Assembly (NCBI GenBank): GCA_003695625.1
Contig: RFIB01000069.1
Coordinates: forward strand, 1-38,085
DNA: 38,085 nucleotides
Origin: Acidobacteriota bacterium
Lineage (GTDB): Bacteria > Acidobacteriota > Polarisedimenticolia > J045
Direction: 5' to 3'
The position numbers and the translations under genes were made by a program. Position 1 is the stretch's first letter. The number at the start of each line of letters is the position of its first letter. Positions 9,535 to 19,153 of the stretch are shown piece after piece. The notes under the pieces are model-generated. The model ran no database searches. It had not been told where the DNA came from and saw only the letters and a program-made list of their open reading frames with translations.

Positions 9535-9566
9535 CCTCCATCTTCCGACGTCGCACGGATTGGACT

Positions 9567-9605
9567 CGTCGCACCGCACGTCGGTAAGGCAAGTCCTTCT
9601 GCCAT
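9567..9605 (-). repeat. Divergent REP-like element copy D (inverted)
   Basis: Minus strand ATGGCAGAAGGACTTGCCTTACCGACGTGCGGTGCGACG keeps CTTGCC, CCGA and GCGACG of copy B and a short AAGG/CCTT stem. Confidence 0.45.
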
Positions 9606-9721
9606 GCCGATACCGCCCCTCGGCCGCCCGCGCTGCCTGTGCAAGCCCCCAGTACCCGCAGGATCCGCAGGAGTCTGCCTGTGCCGGTCCGCGCCTGCAG
9701 TGTCCCCCGTGCAGGATGTCC

Positions 9722-10690
9722 CTAGCGTGGTCCCCGTTGCCTGTCGTAGTCCGCTCGTGACGTTGCCAGCACCTGCTCGATCCACGTCGCCGTCCCCGGC
9801 CTACGGACATCGACCTTCGTGCTTGTTCCGCCTCGTGAAATCAGTTCCTCGTGCGGAATGCTGCTCACTCGGAATGCCTTCACGACCGGATGTGACCAAG
9901 GCTCCGGGCCGAGCCATGCAGCGCGTCCAGGAGGCTCGAGACGCGATATGGCCTCACGAGCCTTCTGTTCGTCTTCGTCGAGAGAGATCATCACGACATC
10001 GAGGCCGCGCCGGGCGAAACGTGCAGCAATCCGGCGAATCTCAGGAAAAGAGTCGATGCACGGTTTGCACCATGATGCCCAGAAGACAAGCAGATGTGCG
10101 CCCTGGTCGGTCGACGGATCGTAACGCCAGTGCGTGCCGTCGAGCAGCTGAAGTTCGAATGCCGGGGCTGGCAGCCTGAAGAACCTCTTGCGTGTTGCTT
10201 CGAGTCCTCTCGATTCCGGAGCGGTAGATGGATTTTCGCCAAGTGCTTCTGGAGACGCCGGCTCGCTGAACTCTGGATCAGCACGTTCGAACATGTAGCC
10301 GAGATGCACTATCGGCATTCCGAACAGAATCACGAATGCCACAACGCGTGCACCACGCACTATCACTGCTGGCCACGGGGTCGGCACACGCGTGCGGTCG
10401 GTTGCGAGCACGATGATCATGCACGCCGTGAGAACGAGGCTGTTGCGCAGTGCGAATCCGAGCGCGATGCGCGGTTTCCTGTTCATGCCGAAGATGATCG
10501 CCGCGACGTTCCTGTCCGCAGGGCCGGCAGAATCGCCGGATAGCATCACGGCGAGGGAGGTTGCCCGCACCGTCAGTTCCCGGACGATGCCGTCGGCGAG
10601 AAGGAACGAGCAGCCGACGATCCAGATGAGCAGAGCGGCTGATCCTAGCCACGACCTCGAAGTGCTTTGACCGAGTGGCGGTGTCGTCAT
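9722..10690 (-). CDS. Membrane-anchored TlpA/redoxin-family thioredoxin-like protein
   Basis: N-terminal hydrophobic segments, then LPAPAFELQLLDGTHWRY...LLVFWASWCKPCIDSFPEIRRIAARFARRGLDVVMISLDED (WCKPC active site). Confidence 0.85.
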   Translation of the reverse strand: MTTPPLGQSTSRSWLGSAALLIWIVGCSFLLADGIVRELTVRATSLAVMLSGDSAGPADRNVAAIIFGMNRKPRIALGFALRNSLVLTACMIIVLATDRTRVPTPWPAVIVRGARVVAFVILFGMPIVHLGYMFERADPEFSEPASPEALGENPSTAPESRGLEATRKRFFRLPAPAFELQLLDGTHWRYDPSTDQGAHLLVFWASWCKPCIDSFPEIRRIAARFARRGLDVVMISLDEDEQKAREAISRLEPPGRAAWLGPEPWSHPVVKAFRVSSIPHEELISRGGTSTKVDVRRPGTATWIEQVLATSRADYDRQRGPR

Positions 10691-10885
10691 GGCTCTTTCT
10701 CCGTCGACAAGTTTGCGGTGAGGGGTCCTGTCCCGGCAGGACGGGCAGCGGAGGAGAATCATAGCGACCTTCGCGACGTCTCGCCTTGGCAGGCTCCTGG
10801 GGCACTGGCGCGCGTTGCCGGTGCCCCAGGGCGTGTGCTGTGACGTGACTCCACTCCGGACAGGACACGTGGCGCTGGTTTGGCT

Positions 10886-11740
10886 CTACTGCGACGTGGT
10901 GTCGCATTCGGGCAGACGGTTCGAAACGTCGCATTGGCCTTGGCAGCGATGGTAGTCCGCGTGAGCGCTCTCGTAGCAGTATTCAAGGTCGTTGCTGGCG
11001 TCGTGCCACCCGCCAAGGAGCCACGCGAACCAGGACGAGTTCTGTCGAACGGTTCGAAACGCGTCGTAGCAGTCTTCGATCTTGCCGATGTGCCAGTCGG
11101 AGCAGCAGTTCCCGCAGGCGGCACGATCACAGCCGACTCCCGAGGTATCTGCGCAGCCACCGATCAGACCGTAGAGTTTCACGAGATAGGAGAAGCAGTC
11201 TGCGAGAAGATCGGGTGAATTCACGAACTCGCCGAGAAGCTGGAACAGCGTGCCGTAGGCATCCAGCTCATCCTGGGTTCCGACTTGTGCGAAGACAAGT
11301 GCGGCCACATAACGGTACGTCTCCTCGATGGAATCCAGGAGCGGGTCTTCGCCCAAAGCGGCGCAATCTGCCACAGTCGAACTGACGAGTGTGCGTGTGC
11401 CGTCGCTCGCGTTGAGATCGTAGATCATGCGCCCGTAGGGAGGGAGGTCGAGAGTCACGCGGATGGCCATTCCCGAGGGCGCAGCCGTGGTGAGCCAGAA
11501 CACAGTCGAACTTCCCGCGAAGTGTAAACGCATGTCCGTGCTCGTCTCGCGGACAAGCCTGCCACAGAAGAGTAGATTCCCGTTGGATGTTGGCCGCATC
11601 CCATGAAACTCGCCCGAACTGCTGTCGAATACGATTGTCGGGACGGTAAGCACCGGGCAGGTATCCTCGGTCGCGAGCACCGGGCAGATCGGCAGGACCA
11701 GCACAAGAAGTGTTAAGGTAGGCAGTAGCGAACGATTCAT
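10886..11740 (-). CDS. Secreted cysteine-rich protein of unknown function
   Basis: RBS GGAGAC before ATG 11740; signal peptide MNRSLLPTLTLLVLVLPICPVLA; about 14 Cys in mature protein concentrated at C-term (CADTSGVGCDRAACGNCCSDW...CYDAF...YCYES...RCQGQCDVSNRLPEC). Confidence 0.75.
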   Translation of the reverse strand: MNRSLLPTLTLLVLVLPICPVLATEDTCPVLTVPTIVFDSSSGEFHGMRPTSNGNLLFCGRLVRETSTDMRLHFAGSSTVFWLTTAAPSGMAIRVTLDLPPYGRMIYDLNASDGTRTLVSSTVADCAALGEDPLLDSIEETYRYVAALVFAQVGTQDELDAYGTLFQLLGEFVNSPDLLADCFSYLVKLYGLIGGCADTSGVGCDRAACGNCCSDWHIGKIEDCYDAFRTVRQNSSWFAWLLGGWHDASNDLEYCYESAHADYHRCQGQCDVSNRLPECDTTSQ

Positions 11741-11933
11741 CAGCGTCTCCTTTTCTGCTAGAAAGGAAGGAACGAGAAACGTCATCGCTGCTGGTGAGAG
11801 CGGCAGCGGCGGCTGAGGAGGTGCACGACTCGGCGCGGCAGGGCCAGCTCGCGGCTTCGAGACTCTGTCGACGCACTCGCCGGACAGGCGGCCGCGGTAG
11901 GCGGGCGGCGGCCGGCGAAGCAAGGAACTGCGG

Positions 11934-12248
11934 TCAGCGGAAGGTGGAGCGCGTACGATTACCGGCGTCGGGCGTCGGGCGTCGGGCGTCGGGGGCTCGA
12001 ATCATCGCCATGCCTCGCAGAGAGGATAACCGAGCTCCAATCTCGGCGTCAATGGTGGCCTGCAGGAGTGATGAAGCCTCGTTTTCTGTCGACGCCATCG
12101 CCCTGATCGCCTGGTCTCTTGCTTCGGGGGCGGCACGAAGCGGCGGCTTGGGCCACGCCGCTTGGTGGAACACCGGATCTTCGCTGTGGTGCGGCTGAAG
12201 CGACACCTCGTCGGGACGCCCGCCGATCCTGCTCGGCAGCTTCTCCAT
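11934..12248 (-). CDS. Small hypothetical protein whose C-terminus is built from a GGCGTCG tandem repeat
   Basis: ORF MEKLPSRIGGRPDEVSLQPHHSEDPVFHQ...MIRAPDARRPTPDAGNRTRSTFR; coding status uncertain. Confidence 0.35.
   Translation of the reverse strand: MEKLPSRIGGRPDEVSLQPHHSEDPVFHQAAWPKPPLRAAPEARDQAIRAMASTENEASSLLQATIDAEIGARLSSLRGMAMIRAPDARRPTPDAGNRTRSTFR
11964..11991. repeat. Tandem repeat, 7 bp (GGCGTCG) x4
   Basis: ggcgtcg ggcgtcg ggcgtcg ggcgtcg followed by ggggctcg. Confidence 0.85.
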
Positions 12249-12271
12249 TCGCTTCCAGCGGAGTGGTCCTG

Positions 12272-13366
12272 TCAGTTGCCCTCTCCCTCGCGGAACGTGG
12301 CGATCTCGTCCAGCGGCTTGCGGGTGATCGCGGGGACGCGGGCGTCCGGGGCAGGCAGGCCGGCGACGAGCAGCAGGAACGGGCGCTCGCGCTCGGGGCG
12401 GTCGAGGATCCGGTTGAGGAAGCGCATCGGGCTCGGCGTGTGCGTCAGCGTGGCGAGACCTGCGTGGTGCAGGGCCGCGATCAGGAAGCCGGTCGCGATC
12501 CCGACCGACTCCGCGACGTAGTAGTTGCGCGAGCCGCCGGGCCGGTCCTCGTCGCCGCGGATCTCGGCGAAGATCGCGATCAGCCACGGAGCGGTCTCGA
12601 GAAACGGCTTGTCGGCGTCGGTGCCGATCGGCGCCAGCGCCTCGAGCCAGGCCCGCGACGCGCGGCCGGCATAGAACGCCCGCTCCTCGGCCTCGGCTGC
12701 CTCGCGGATCTCGCGCTTGATCGCCGGATCGGCGACGGCGACGAAATGCCACGGCTGACGGTTGGCCCCCGACGGCGCGCTGCCGGCGGCGCGCAGGCAG
12801 TGCTCGATCACCGCACGCGGCACCGGGTCCGGCGCGAACGCGCGCACCGTGCGCCGGCGCGCGATCTCGTCGGCGAACGCGCGCGCGCGCTCGATCATCT
12901 CGTCCGGCGTGCGCCGCACGAAGCCGCGCAGCGGCTCGTACCGCGCCGTGCGCGCGATCCGCTCGTCGACCAGCGCCCGGCCCAGCAGCCGCCCGAGTTC
13001 GGCGGGGGCCATGGTGCGCGCCGTGCGCAGCTCGCCGTCGCGCGTCGCCAGGCGCACGGCGCCCGCGCCGTCGAGCACGACGAGTGCCGGGATGCCGCGG
13101 GCGTAGTCGATCCCGAACCGGGCAGCGAGATCGACGTGACGCGTGCGCCGGCCGACGTCGAGTCGCAGCACGTCGAGCCGGTGCTCGAGCAGCGGTGCGA
13201 CGAGTGGATCGGCGAGCAGGCGCTCGAGGGCGGCGCAGTCCGGACACCAGTCGGCGCCGAAGATCACCAGCAGCAGGCGGTCGTTCTCTCTCGCGCGCGC
13301 GAGCGCCGCGGCGAGGCGGTCCGCGGCGCTCGCCTCGTCCGTGATCGGGGAGTCGTGTTCGCTCAT
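12272..13366 (-). CDS. Thioredoxin-domain / nitroreductase-domain fusion protein (nitroreductase part resembles the iodotyrosine-deiodinase-like branch)
   Basis: N-term [22 protein letters not shown]-term [59 protein letters not shown]...[34 protein letters not shown] in one uninterrupted frame. Confidence 0.85.
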   Translation of the reverse strand: MSEHDSPITDEASAADRLAAALARARENDRLLLVIFGADWCPDCAALERLLADPLVAPLLEHRLDVLRLDVGRRTRHVDLAARFGIDYARGIPALVVLDGAGAVRLATRDGELRTARTMAPAELGRLLGRALVDERIARTARYEPLRGFVRRTPDEMIERARAFADEIARRRTVRAFAPDPVPRAVIEHCLRAAGSAPSGANRQPWHFVAVADPAIKREIREAAEAEERAFYAGRASRAWLEALAPIGTDADKPFLETAPWLIAIFAEIRGDEDRPGGSRNYYVAESVGIATGFLIAALHHAGLATLTHTPSPMRFLNRILDRPERERPFLLLVAGLPAPDARVPAITRKPLDEIATFREGEGN

Positions 13367-13413
13367 GCCCGGCTCCGGAGCGTGTCCGTCACGCGGGGGT
13401 AGAATACCGGCCC

Positions 13414-15102
13414 ATGGCCGATCCGTTCGAAGCGCGGCGCTACCTGATCCCGTTCCGGGCGATCCTGCTGCCGCAGATCTTCACCGACGTGCTCGTCGTC
13501 GGCGCCGGCGTGGCCGGCCTGCGCGCGGCGCTCGCCGCGGCACAGGGCGCGGATGTCATCGTGCTCGCCAAGGCCGGACTCGACACGTCGAACACGGCCT
13601 GGGCCCAGGGCGGGATCGCCGCCGCGGTCGGCGACGACGACTCGGTCGACGCCCACGTCGAGGACACCCTCGCCGCCGGCGCCGGCCTGTGCGAGCCCGA
13701 CGCGGTGCGGTCGATCGTCGCCGAGGGACCCGAGCGGATCGGCGAGCTGGCCCAGCTCGGGATGCCGTTCGACCGCTCCGGAGACGGCGCCCTGGCGCTC
13801 GGCCGCGAGGCCGCCCACCGCACGCACCGCGTGCTGCACGCCCACGGCGACGCGACCGGGCGCGCGCTGGCCGACACGCTGATCGCCGCCTGCCGGGGCC
13901 ACGAGCGGATCCGCCTGTTCGAGCACTGCTTCGCGCTCGACCTCGTCACCGAGGAGGTCGACGGAGGCCGCTGTGCCGGCGCGATCACCCACCATCCGAA
14001 GTACGGGCTGCAGGTGATCTGGGCCCGGCGCACGATCCTCGCCGCGGGCGGTCTGGGGCAGATCTTCCGCGAGACGACCAACCCGCCGGTGGCGACCGGC
14101 GACGGGCTGGCGATGGCGTGGCGGGCCGGGGCGGCGGTCGGCGACGTCGAGTTCGTCCAGTTCCACCCGACGACGCTCTATGTCGCCGGGTCGGGCCGTG
14201 CGCTGATCTCCGAGGCGGTGCGCGGCGAGGGGGCCTACCTGGTCGACCAGGACGGGCGCCGCTTCATGCTCGACGTGCACGAGCTGGCCGAACTCGCCCC
14301 CCGCGACGTCGTCGCCCGTGCGATCCACCGTCTGCTGGCGACGAACCCCAACGCCGCAGTGTTCCTCGACGCGCGCCATCTCGGTCGGGACCGGTTCCGC
14401 GAGCGCTTTCCCGGCATCTTCGCGCTGCTCGAGCAGTTCGGGATCGATCCGGGGCGCGACCTGATTCCGATCCGGCCGGCGGCGCACTACGCGATCGGCG
14501 GTGTGCTCGTCGACCTGCACGGGCGCACGTCGCTGCCCGGGCTGCTTGCCTGCGGCGAGGCGGCGCTCGTCGGTCTGCACGGCGCGAACCGGCTGGCGTC
14601 GAACAGCCTGCTCGAGGGCCTCGTGATGGGCCGGCGGGCGGGACAGGCGGCGCTCGACGGTCTCGACCGCTCGGCGCCCGCGCCGCTGCGCATCGTCTCG
14701 GACATCCGCCCCTCCACGCGCAGCGCGCTCGACGTCCACGACGTCGCGTCGTCGGTCAAGAGCGTGCTGTGGCGCCATGCGGGGATCGAGCGCGACGGCG
14801 CGCGCCTCGCCGAGGTGTGCGAGATGCTCGACTTCTGGGCCCGCTACACGCTGGACAAGATCTTCGACGAGCGCCTCGGCTGGGAGGTCCAGAACATCCT
14901 GTGGGTCGGTCGGCTGCTGGTCCGCGCCGCCCGCTGGCGCGAGGAATCGCGCGGTGTGCACTGGCGGGCCGACCGTCCGGCTCCGGACGACGCGTTCGCC
15001 CGCCATGCGCTGTGGCGACGCGGGGAGAACGCCCCGCGCGTCGTCCCCGTCGGCGAGCTGACCGCCTTCGCGGCGGACACGGCGCGCGCCGCACGTCGCT
15101 GA
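13414..15102 (+). CDS. nadB: L-aspartate oxidase
   Basis: [100 protein letters not shown]. Confidence 0.96.
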   Translation: MADPFEARRYLIPFRAILLPQIFTDVLVVGAGVAGLRAALAAAQGADVIVLAKAGLDTSNTAWAQGGIAAAVGDDDSVDAHVEDTLAAGAGLCEPDAVRSIVAEGPERIGELAQLGMPFDRSGDGALALGREAAHRTHRVLHAHGDATGRALADTLIAACRGHERIRLFEHCFALDLVTEEVDGGRCAGAITHHPKYGLQVIWARRTILAAGGLGQIFRETTNPPVATGDGLAMAWRAGAAVGDVEFVQFHPTTLYVAGSGRALISEAVRGEGAYLVDQDGRRFMLDVHELAELAPRDVVARAIHRLLATNPNAAVFLDARHLGRDRFRERFPGIFALLEQFGIDPGRDLIPIRPAAHYAIGGVLVDLHGRTSLPGLLACGEAALVGLHGANRLASNSLLEGLVMGRRAGQAALDGLDRSAPAPLRIVSDIRPSTRSALDVHDVASSVKSVLWRHAGIERDGARLAEVCEMLDFWARYTLDKIFDERLGWEVQNILWVGRLLVRAARWREESRGVHWRADRPAPDDAFARHALWRRGENAPRVVPVGELTAFAADTARAARR

Positions 15103-15106
15103 CCGG

Positions 15107-17320
15107 CTACGGGCAGGCCGGCTCGAGGCTCTGGGGCAGGCCGCACAACTCCGGCGCCGGCGGGCGTTCCGCGCCGTCCGCGGCGCGGCCGTACGAACCC
15201 TCGACCTGCCCGTTGTTGCCGACGACGACGAAGAACACCGCGCCGGGTCCGGGCCGGATCGTCGTCTCGCCGGTGATGCCGGCCTGGCAGCGCGCCCCCG
15301 TCCACCCGTAGGAGGCGACCGCGTCGAGCGGCCCCCAGTAGACGGCGTGGTCGAGCGCGTTGCATGCCGGCTCGAACTCGAGCCGGGCCCCCTCGAGCAC
15401 CGGATCCCATTCGGTCACGCGCAGCGCGTGCGCCTCGCCGGGGACCGGCAGCGGGCCGTCGACCGGCGTGCCGGCGACCGCCTTCGACAGCGTCACCGGC
15501 CGCGAGCGATCGTACTTGCTCCAGAGGGCCTGGAACTTCTCGCCGCGATTGGGCCGCGCGTCGGGCTGCGTCGGATCGCAGCCGGCGTCGAACGGATCGC
15601 AGGTGCTCTCGTTGTCGCGCACGAGAAACTCGACGTACTCGCGCGAGGTGGCCTGGAATCGCGCCGCGGCCTCGACGAGGAACGGACGGTACGTGTCCTG
15701 CGGGACCGGAATCGCGTAGTCGATCGTGTCCCAGTGGACGAGGGTGCCCGGCCGCTGCGGGTTCTCGGGGTAGGCGTATCCCACCGGCGCGGTCTCGTCC
15801 GTCGGCCGGAATCCGCGCGGCGGGATCCTGTTGTCGAGCGCGATGCAGTCGTTGAGCACGAAATGGAACATCTCGTGACCCGAGCCGTCGACCGTGTCGC
15901 ACGTCCCGGTGCCGTTGAAGTCGTACACGCCGTGCTTGGTCTCCCAGACGTGCAGCTGGGGATCGTCGAACAGCGTGCCGGTCGCGTCGTCGTAACGTCC
16001 CGAGACGAACGTCACCTCGGCATCGTCGAGCGTGCCGTCCTGGTCGAGGTCCTCGCCCGCGCGCACGGTGAGGAACGCGCGCCGGCCCTCGACGTAGCCG
16101 GTGGGAAACTTGTGGCCGGCGTTGTTGATCACGACGACCCGCGCATTCAGCGTGTCGCCGGCCGCGACGCCGTCGGGGACGGTCAGCTCGACGTCGAGCG
16201 TCTCGTTCTGCAACAGGGCGAGTGTCTCCTCGCGCACGCGCGCGAACGCGTCGGTCCGCCGCAGCGCCGCGCCGTACTCGCCGGCGAGCACGTCGAGCAT
16301 GAACGTGTTCGCACCGCGGAACACGTGCGTGCGCACCGGCCCCTCGAGATCCGAGCCCGGCCCGCGCGGCCCGGGCGGCGTCGAGCAGGCGAACGCCGCG
16401 TCGGGCTGCCCGTCGCCGTCGCGGTCGGCGATCGGCATGTGGCACGCCTGGCAGCTCGCCGCCTCGGGCGAGAGCGGGTCGGCGTAGTCGGACTGCAGCC
16501 ACTCGTCGTAGGTGCGCTCGAGCGGATGGCGGTAGCCGAGGTCGGCGCCGGTGTCGGGATCGCGCCGGTTGCGTACCGGACTGGTCACGTTGTGGCACTG
16601 GCCGCAGAACGCCGACGACTCGTGGAACGGCGAATCGGCGAAGTCGTGGTTCTGCGGCTGGGCGTCGCCGTAGGGCCCGCGCATCAGGTTGCTCTCGCGC
16701 GAGAGGTAGACCGAGCCGTTCTCGAGGTACGGCGCGTCGGGGTCGAACGCGTCGCCCGGCGGCGGCACCGAAGCGTCGTACTGCCGGTGGCAGAAGTGGC
16801 AGGTGATGCCCTCGAAGTCGTTGTCGCGCGTGTCGGGCGTCCCCTCGAGGCACGATCCGTCGTAGAGCCGGCCCCACGGCGTCTCGCAGTCTGCGCGTCC
16901 CTCGTAGTACGCCTCAGGGGCGTGGCAGCGCAGGCAGAACGCCCCGACGCCGACGTTGCCGAGGTGCTTCTCGTCGTCCTGGTTGGCGATGTCGAGCGCC
17001 GCCCAGAACACCGGGTCGCGGCCGGCGTTGGCCATCATCGAGCCGGACCACGTGTCGTACGGCTCGTACATCTGCTCGCCGAACTGGCGGTAGCCCTTGT
17101 GGCACGCGCCGCAGCGGCCTGGCGGATCGAGGGTGCCCGGGGTGCCGTCCTCGTCGACGAACGCGGGAAAATCCGGCGAGCCCGACCCGTCGGCCGGCTG
17201 GGTGCCGGGAAGCACGACCGGCGCGCCGCCTCCGGCGGCCAGCGCCCAGGCCCCGACCAGGGCGCCGAGCGCGAGCCCCGCGATGACGACCCCACGAACT
17301 CCTGCGGTCCCGCCAGTCAC
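15107..17320 (-). CDS. Multihaem c-type cytochrome (five CXXCH) with DxDxDG calcium-like motifs
   Basis: CGACH, CLRCH, CHFCH, CGQCH, CQACH; GTG start at 17320 preceded by GGGGAGAG RBS and followed by a TM/signal segment (alternative ATG 17407). Confidence 0.85.
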   Translation of the reverse strand: MTGGTAGVRGVVIAGLALGALVGAWALAAGGGAPVVLPGTQPADGSGSPDFPAFVDEDGTPGTLDPPGRCGACHKGYRQFGEQMYEPYDTWSGSMMANAGRDPVFWAALDIANQDDEKHLGNVGVGAFCLRCHAPEAYYEGRADCETPWGRLYDGSCLEGTPDTRDNDFEGITCHFCHRQYDASVPPPGDAFDPDAPYLENGSVYLSRESNLMRGPYGDAQPQNHDFADSPFHESSAFCGQCHNVTSPVRNRRDPDTGADLGYRHPLERTYDEWLQSDYADPLSPEAASCQACHMPIADRDGDGQPDAAFACSTPPGPRGPGSDLEGPVRTHVFRGANTFMLDVLAGEYGAALRRTDAFARVREETLALLQNETLDVELTVPDGVAAGDTLNARVVVINNAGHKFPTGYVEGRRAFLTVRAGEDLDQDGTLDDAEVTFVSGRYDDATGTLFDDPQLHVWETKHGVYDFNGTGTCDTVDGSGHEMFHFVLNDCIALDNRIPPRGFRPTDETAPVGYAYPENPQRPGTLVHWDTIDYAIPVPQDTYRPFLVEAAARFQATSREYVEFLVRDNESTCDPFDAGCDPTQPDARPNRGEKFQALWSKYDRSRPVTLSKAVAGTPVDGPLPVPGEAHALRVTEWDPVLEGARLEFEPACNALDHAVYWGPLDAVASYGWTGARCQAGITGETTIRPGPGAVFFVVVGNNGQVEGSYGRAADGAERPPAPELCGLPQSLEPACP

Positions 17321-17482
17321 GTCGCTCTCTCCCCAGGGACACGCCTGGTCCGGATCTGTTCGCAGGTGTTCCTCGCCCTGCGAAAGTCTCCGGGCGTTCC
17401 ACGGCATGCCGTTTCTAACGCGCGAGAAGATACCGGTTTGGCGTGCGCGGGGCCGCGAAATCTGCGGTCGGTCGCCGGGCCC

Positions 17483-18319
17483 TCACGCGGGCCGGCGCGC
17501 CGGCCGGTCGGCCGGGGACGGGGGTTCGGTCAGGCGTCCGCCGAGCCGGCCGAGGAGCCACCACAGGCCGATGGCGACCAGCCCGAGACTGATCCACTGG
17601 CTCGTGCTCAGGAACAGGAACCCGCCGCGGTAGTCGGCACGCACGAACTCGATCGCGAACCGGGCGAGCCCGTAGCCGACGAACCACACCGCGGCGATCG
17701 CGAACGGTCGCGGCCGGCGGAACCAGAGCCGGAGCGCGATCGCGAACAGCAGCAGTTCCACGCCGACCTCGTAGAGCGGCGTCGGATGGAGCGGGACGCC
17801 GAGGGGCGTGCCCATCAGCCGGTGGGCCAGCTCGTTGTGGTAGGTGATCCCCCACGGCAGGTCGGTCGGCGCGCCGTAGCAGCAGCCGCCGAGCAGGCAG
17901 CCGACCCTTCCGATCGCGTGCGACGGCGGCAGACCGACGAACAGCGCGTTGAAGCCGTAGCCGATCTCCACACCGTGCCGCTTCATCAGCAGGATGTAGA
18001 TCACCAGGCCGACGACGACCCCGCCGAGAAACACCCCGCCCGAGATCAGCGCGTCGAGCAGCGTGACATGGCCGCGCGCGATGTCGTCGAGACGCAGCAG
18101 CGCGTTGAGCACGCGCCCGCCAAGCACGCCGCCGATGATCGAGAAGAAGTACATGTCGGTCCACGGCGCTTCGGGGTAGCGCTGGCGGCCGAGCCAGCAC
18201 ATCAGGCGCCAGCCGACGAGCACGGCCAGTGCGTACATCAGCCCGTAGCCGCCGACCCGCAGCGGGATCGTCGCCCCGAAGATCGTCACGGTACCGAAAT
18301 CGAACAGGATCGGGCACAT
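17483..18319 (-). CDS. lgt: Prolipoprotein diacylglyceryl transferase
   Basis: RVGGYGLMYALAVLVGW, ISGGVFLGGVVVG, HAIGRVGCLLGGCCYG, HPTPLYE. Confidence 0.96.
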   Translation of the reverse strand: MCPILFDFGTVTIFGATIPLRVGGYGLMYALAVLVGWRLMCWLGRQRYPEAPWTDMYFFSIIGGVLGGRVLNALLRLDDIARGHVTLLDALISGGVFLGGVVVGLVIYILLMKRHGVEIGYGFNALFVGLPPSHAIGRVGCLLGGCCYGAPTDLPWGITYHNELAHRLMGTPLGVPLHPTPLYEVGVELLLFAIALRLWFRRPRPFAIAAVWFVGYGLARFAIEFVRADYRGGFLFLSTSQWISLGLVAIGLWWLLGRLGGRLTEPPSPADRPARRPA

Positions 18320-18382
18320 CGCCGGGCCGCCTCGCCGCGCGTGCGACGGCTGAACGTACGACGACCGCGCGGCGCTTTCAAA

Positions 18383-19153
18383 TCAGCCGGCGAGCAGCCG
18401 CACCGCGAGCGCCACCGCCGCGACACCGAGGATCACGCGCAGGACGCGCTCTCCGGCCGCCAGCGTCAGACGCGCCCCGACAAACCCGCCGAGCCCGAGG
18501 CCGACGGCCAGCACCAGGCCGTGTCCCCAGGCGACCAGTCCGTGCCACGCGAACACCGGCAGCGCGACGGCCTGCAGGCACAGCACGACGAACACCTTGA
18601 ACGCGTGGCAGCGGACCAGCGGGAGCCCCTCGAGACCGGCCAGGACGAACACGATCATGAAGCCGATGCCCGCCTGCAGGAATCCCGCGTACACGCCGAG
18701 CAGCGCGAAGGCGAGCCACGTCAGCGGGCGAAAGCCGTCGCCATCGGGCCCCGCGTCGCCGGCCGGCGGCCGGGGCCGCACGATCACCAGCACGGCGAGG
18801 ACGAGCACCGCGGCGCCGAGCACGCGCCGGAACGCCGCGTCGGGGATCACCGCGCCGAGCCACGCCCCGGCGGCGGCGCCGGGCAGCGCCAGCGCGATCA
18901 GCGGGGCGAGGCGCCGCAGCCCGCGGATTCCGCCGGCGCGGAACGTCGGCACGGCGACGAGGTTCTGCGCGATCAGCGCGACGCGGTTGGTGCCGTTGGC
19001 GACCGGACCGGGCAGGCCGAGCAGGATCATCAGCGGGACGGTCAGCATCGAGCCGCCGCCGGCGGTCACGTTGGCGATGCCCGCGACGAGCCCGATCGCC
19101 AGCATGCCGGCGATCCGGGCCGGATCGAGCGGAGCCGTCGCGGGGTCGAGCAC
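18383..19153 (-). CDS. TauE/SafE family membrane protein (sulfite exporter-like)
   Basis: LAIGLVAGIANVTAGGGSMLTVPLMILLGLPGPVANGTNRVALIAQNLVAVPTF; multiple TM helices; GTG start at 19153. Confidence 0.9.
   Translation of the reverse strand: MLDPATAPLDPARIAGMLAIGLVAGIANVTAGGGSMLTVPLMILLGLPGPVANGTNRVALIAQNLVAVPTFRAGGIRGLRRLAPLIALALPGAAAGAWLGAVIPDAAFRRVLGAAVLVLAVLVIVRPRPPAGDAGPDGDGFRPLTWLAFALLGVYAGFLQAGIGFMIVFVLAGLEGLPLVRCHAFKVFVVLCLQAVALPVFAWHGLVAWGHGLVLAVGLGLGGFVGARLTLAAGERVLRVILGVAAVALAVRLLAG

Noticed and set aside
9340-9605. CRISPR array
   Set aside because: Repeats alternate in orientation, are hairpins of variable sequence, and no cas genes are present.
9353-9760. 135-aa ORF (…PVAAPLGAPSLHPRRLHLPTSH…)
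   Set aside because: Translation of the REP-like hairpin elements and spacer; no start context, repeat-derived.
15103-15106. Terminator between convergent nadB and cytochrome genes
   Set aside because: Only 4 bp separate the stops; no hairpin with U-tract could be placed between them.
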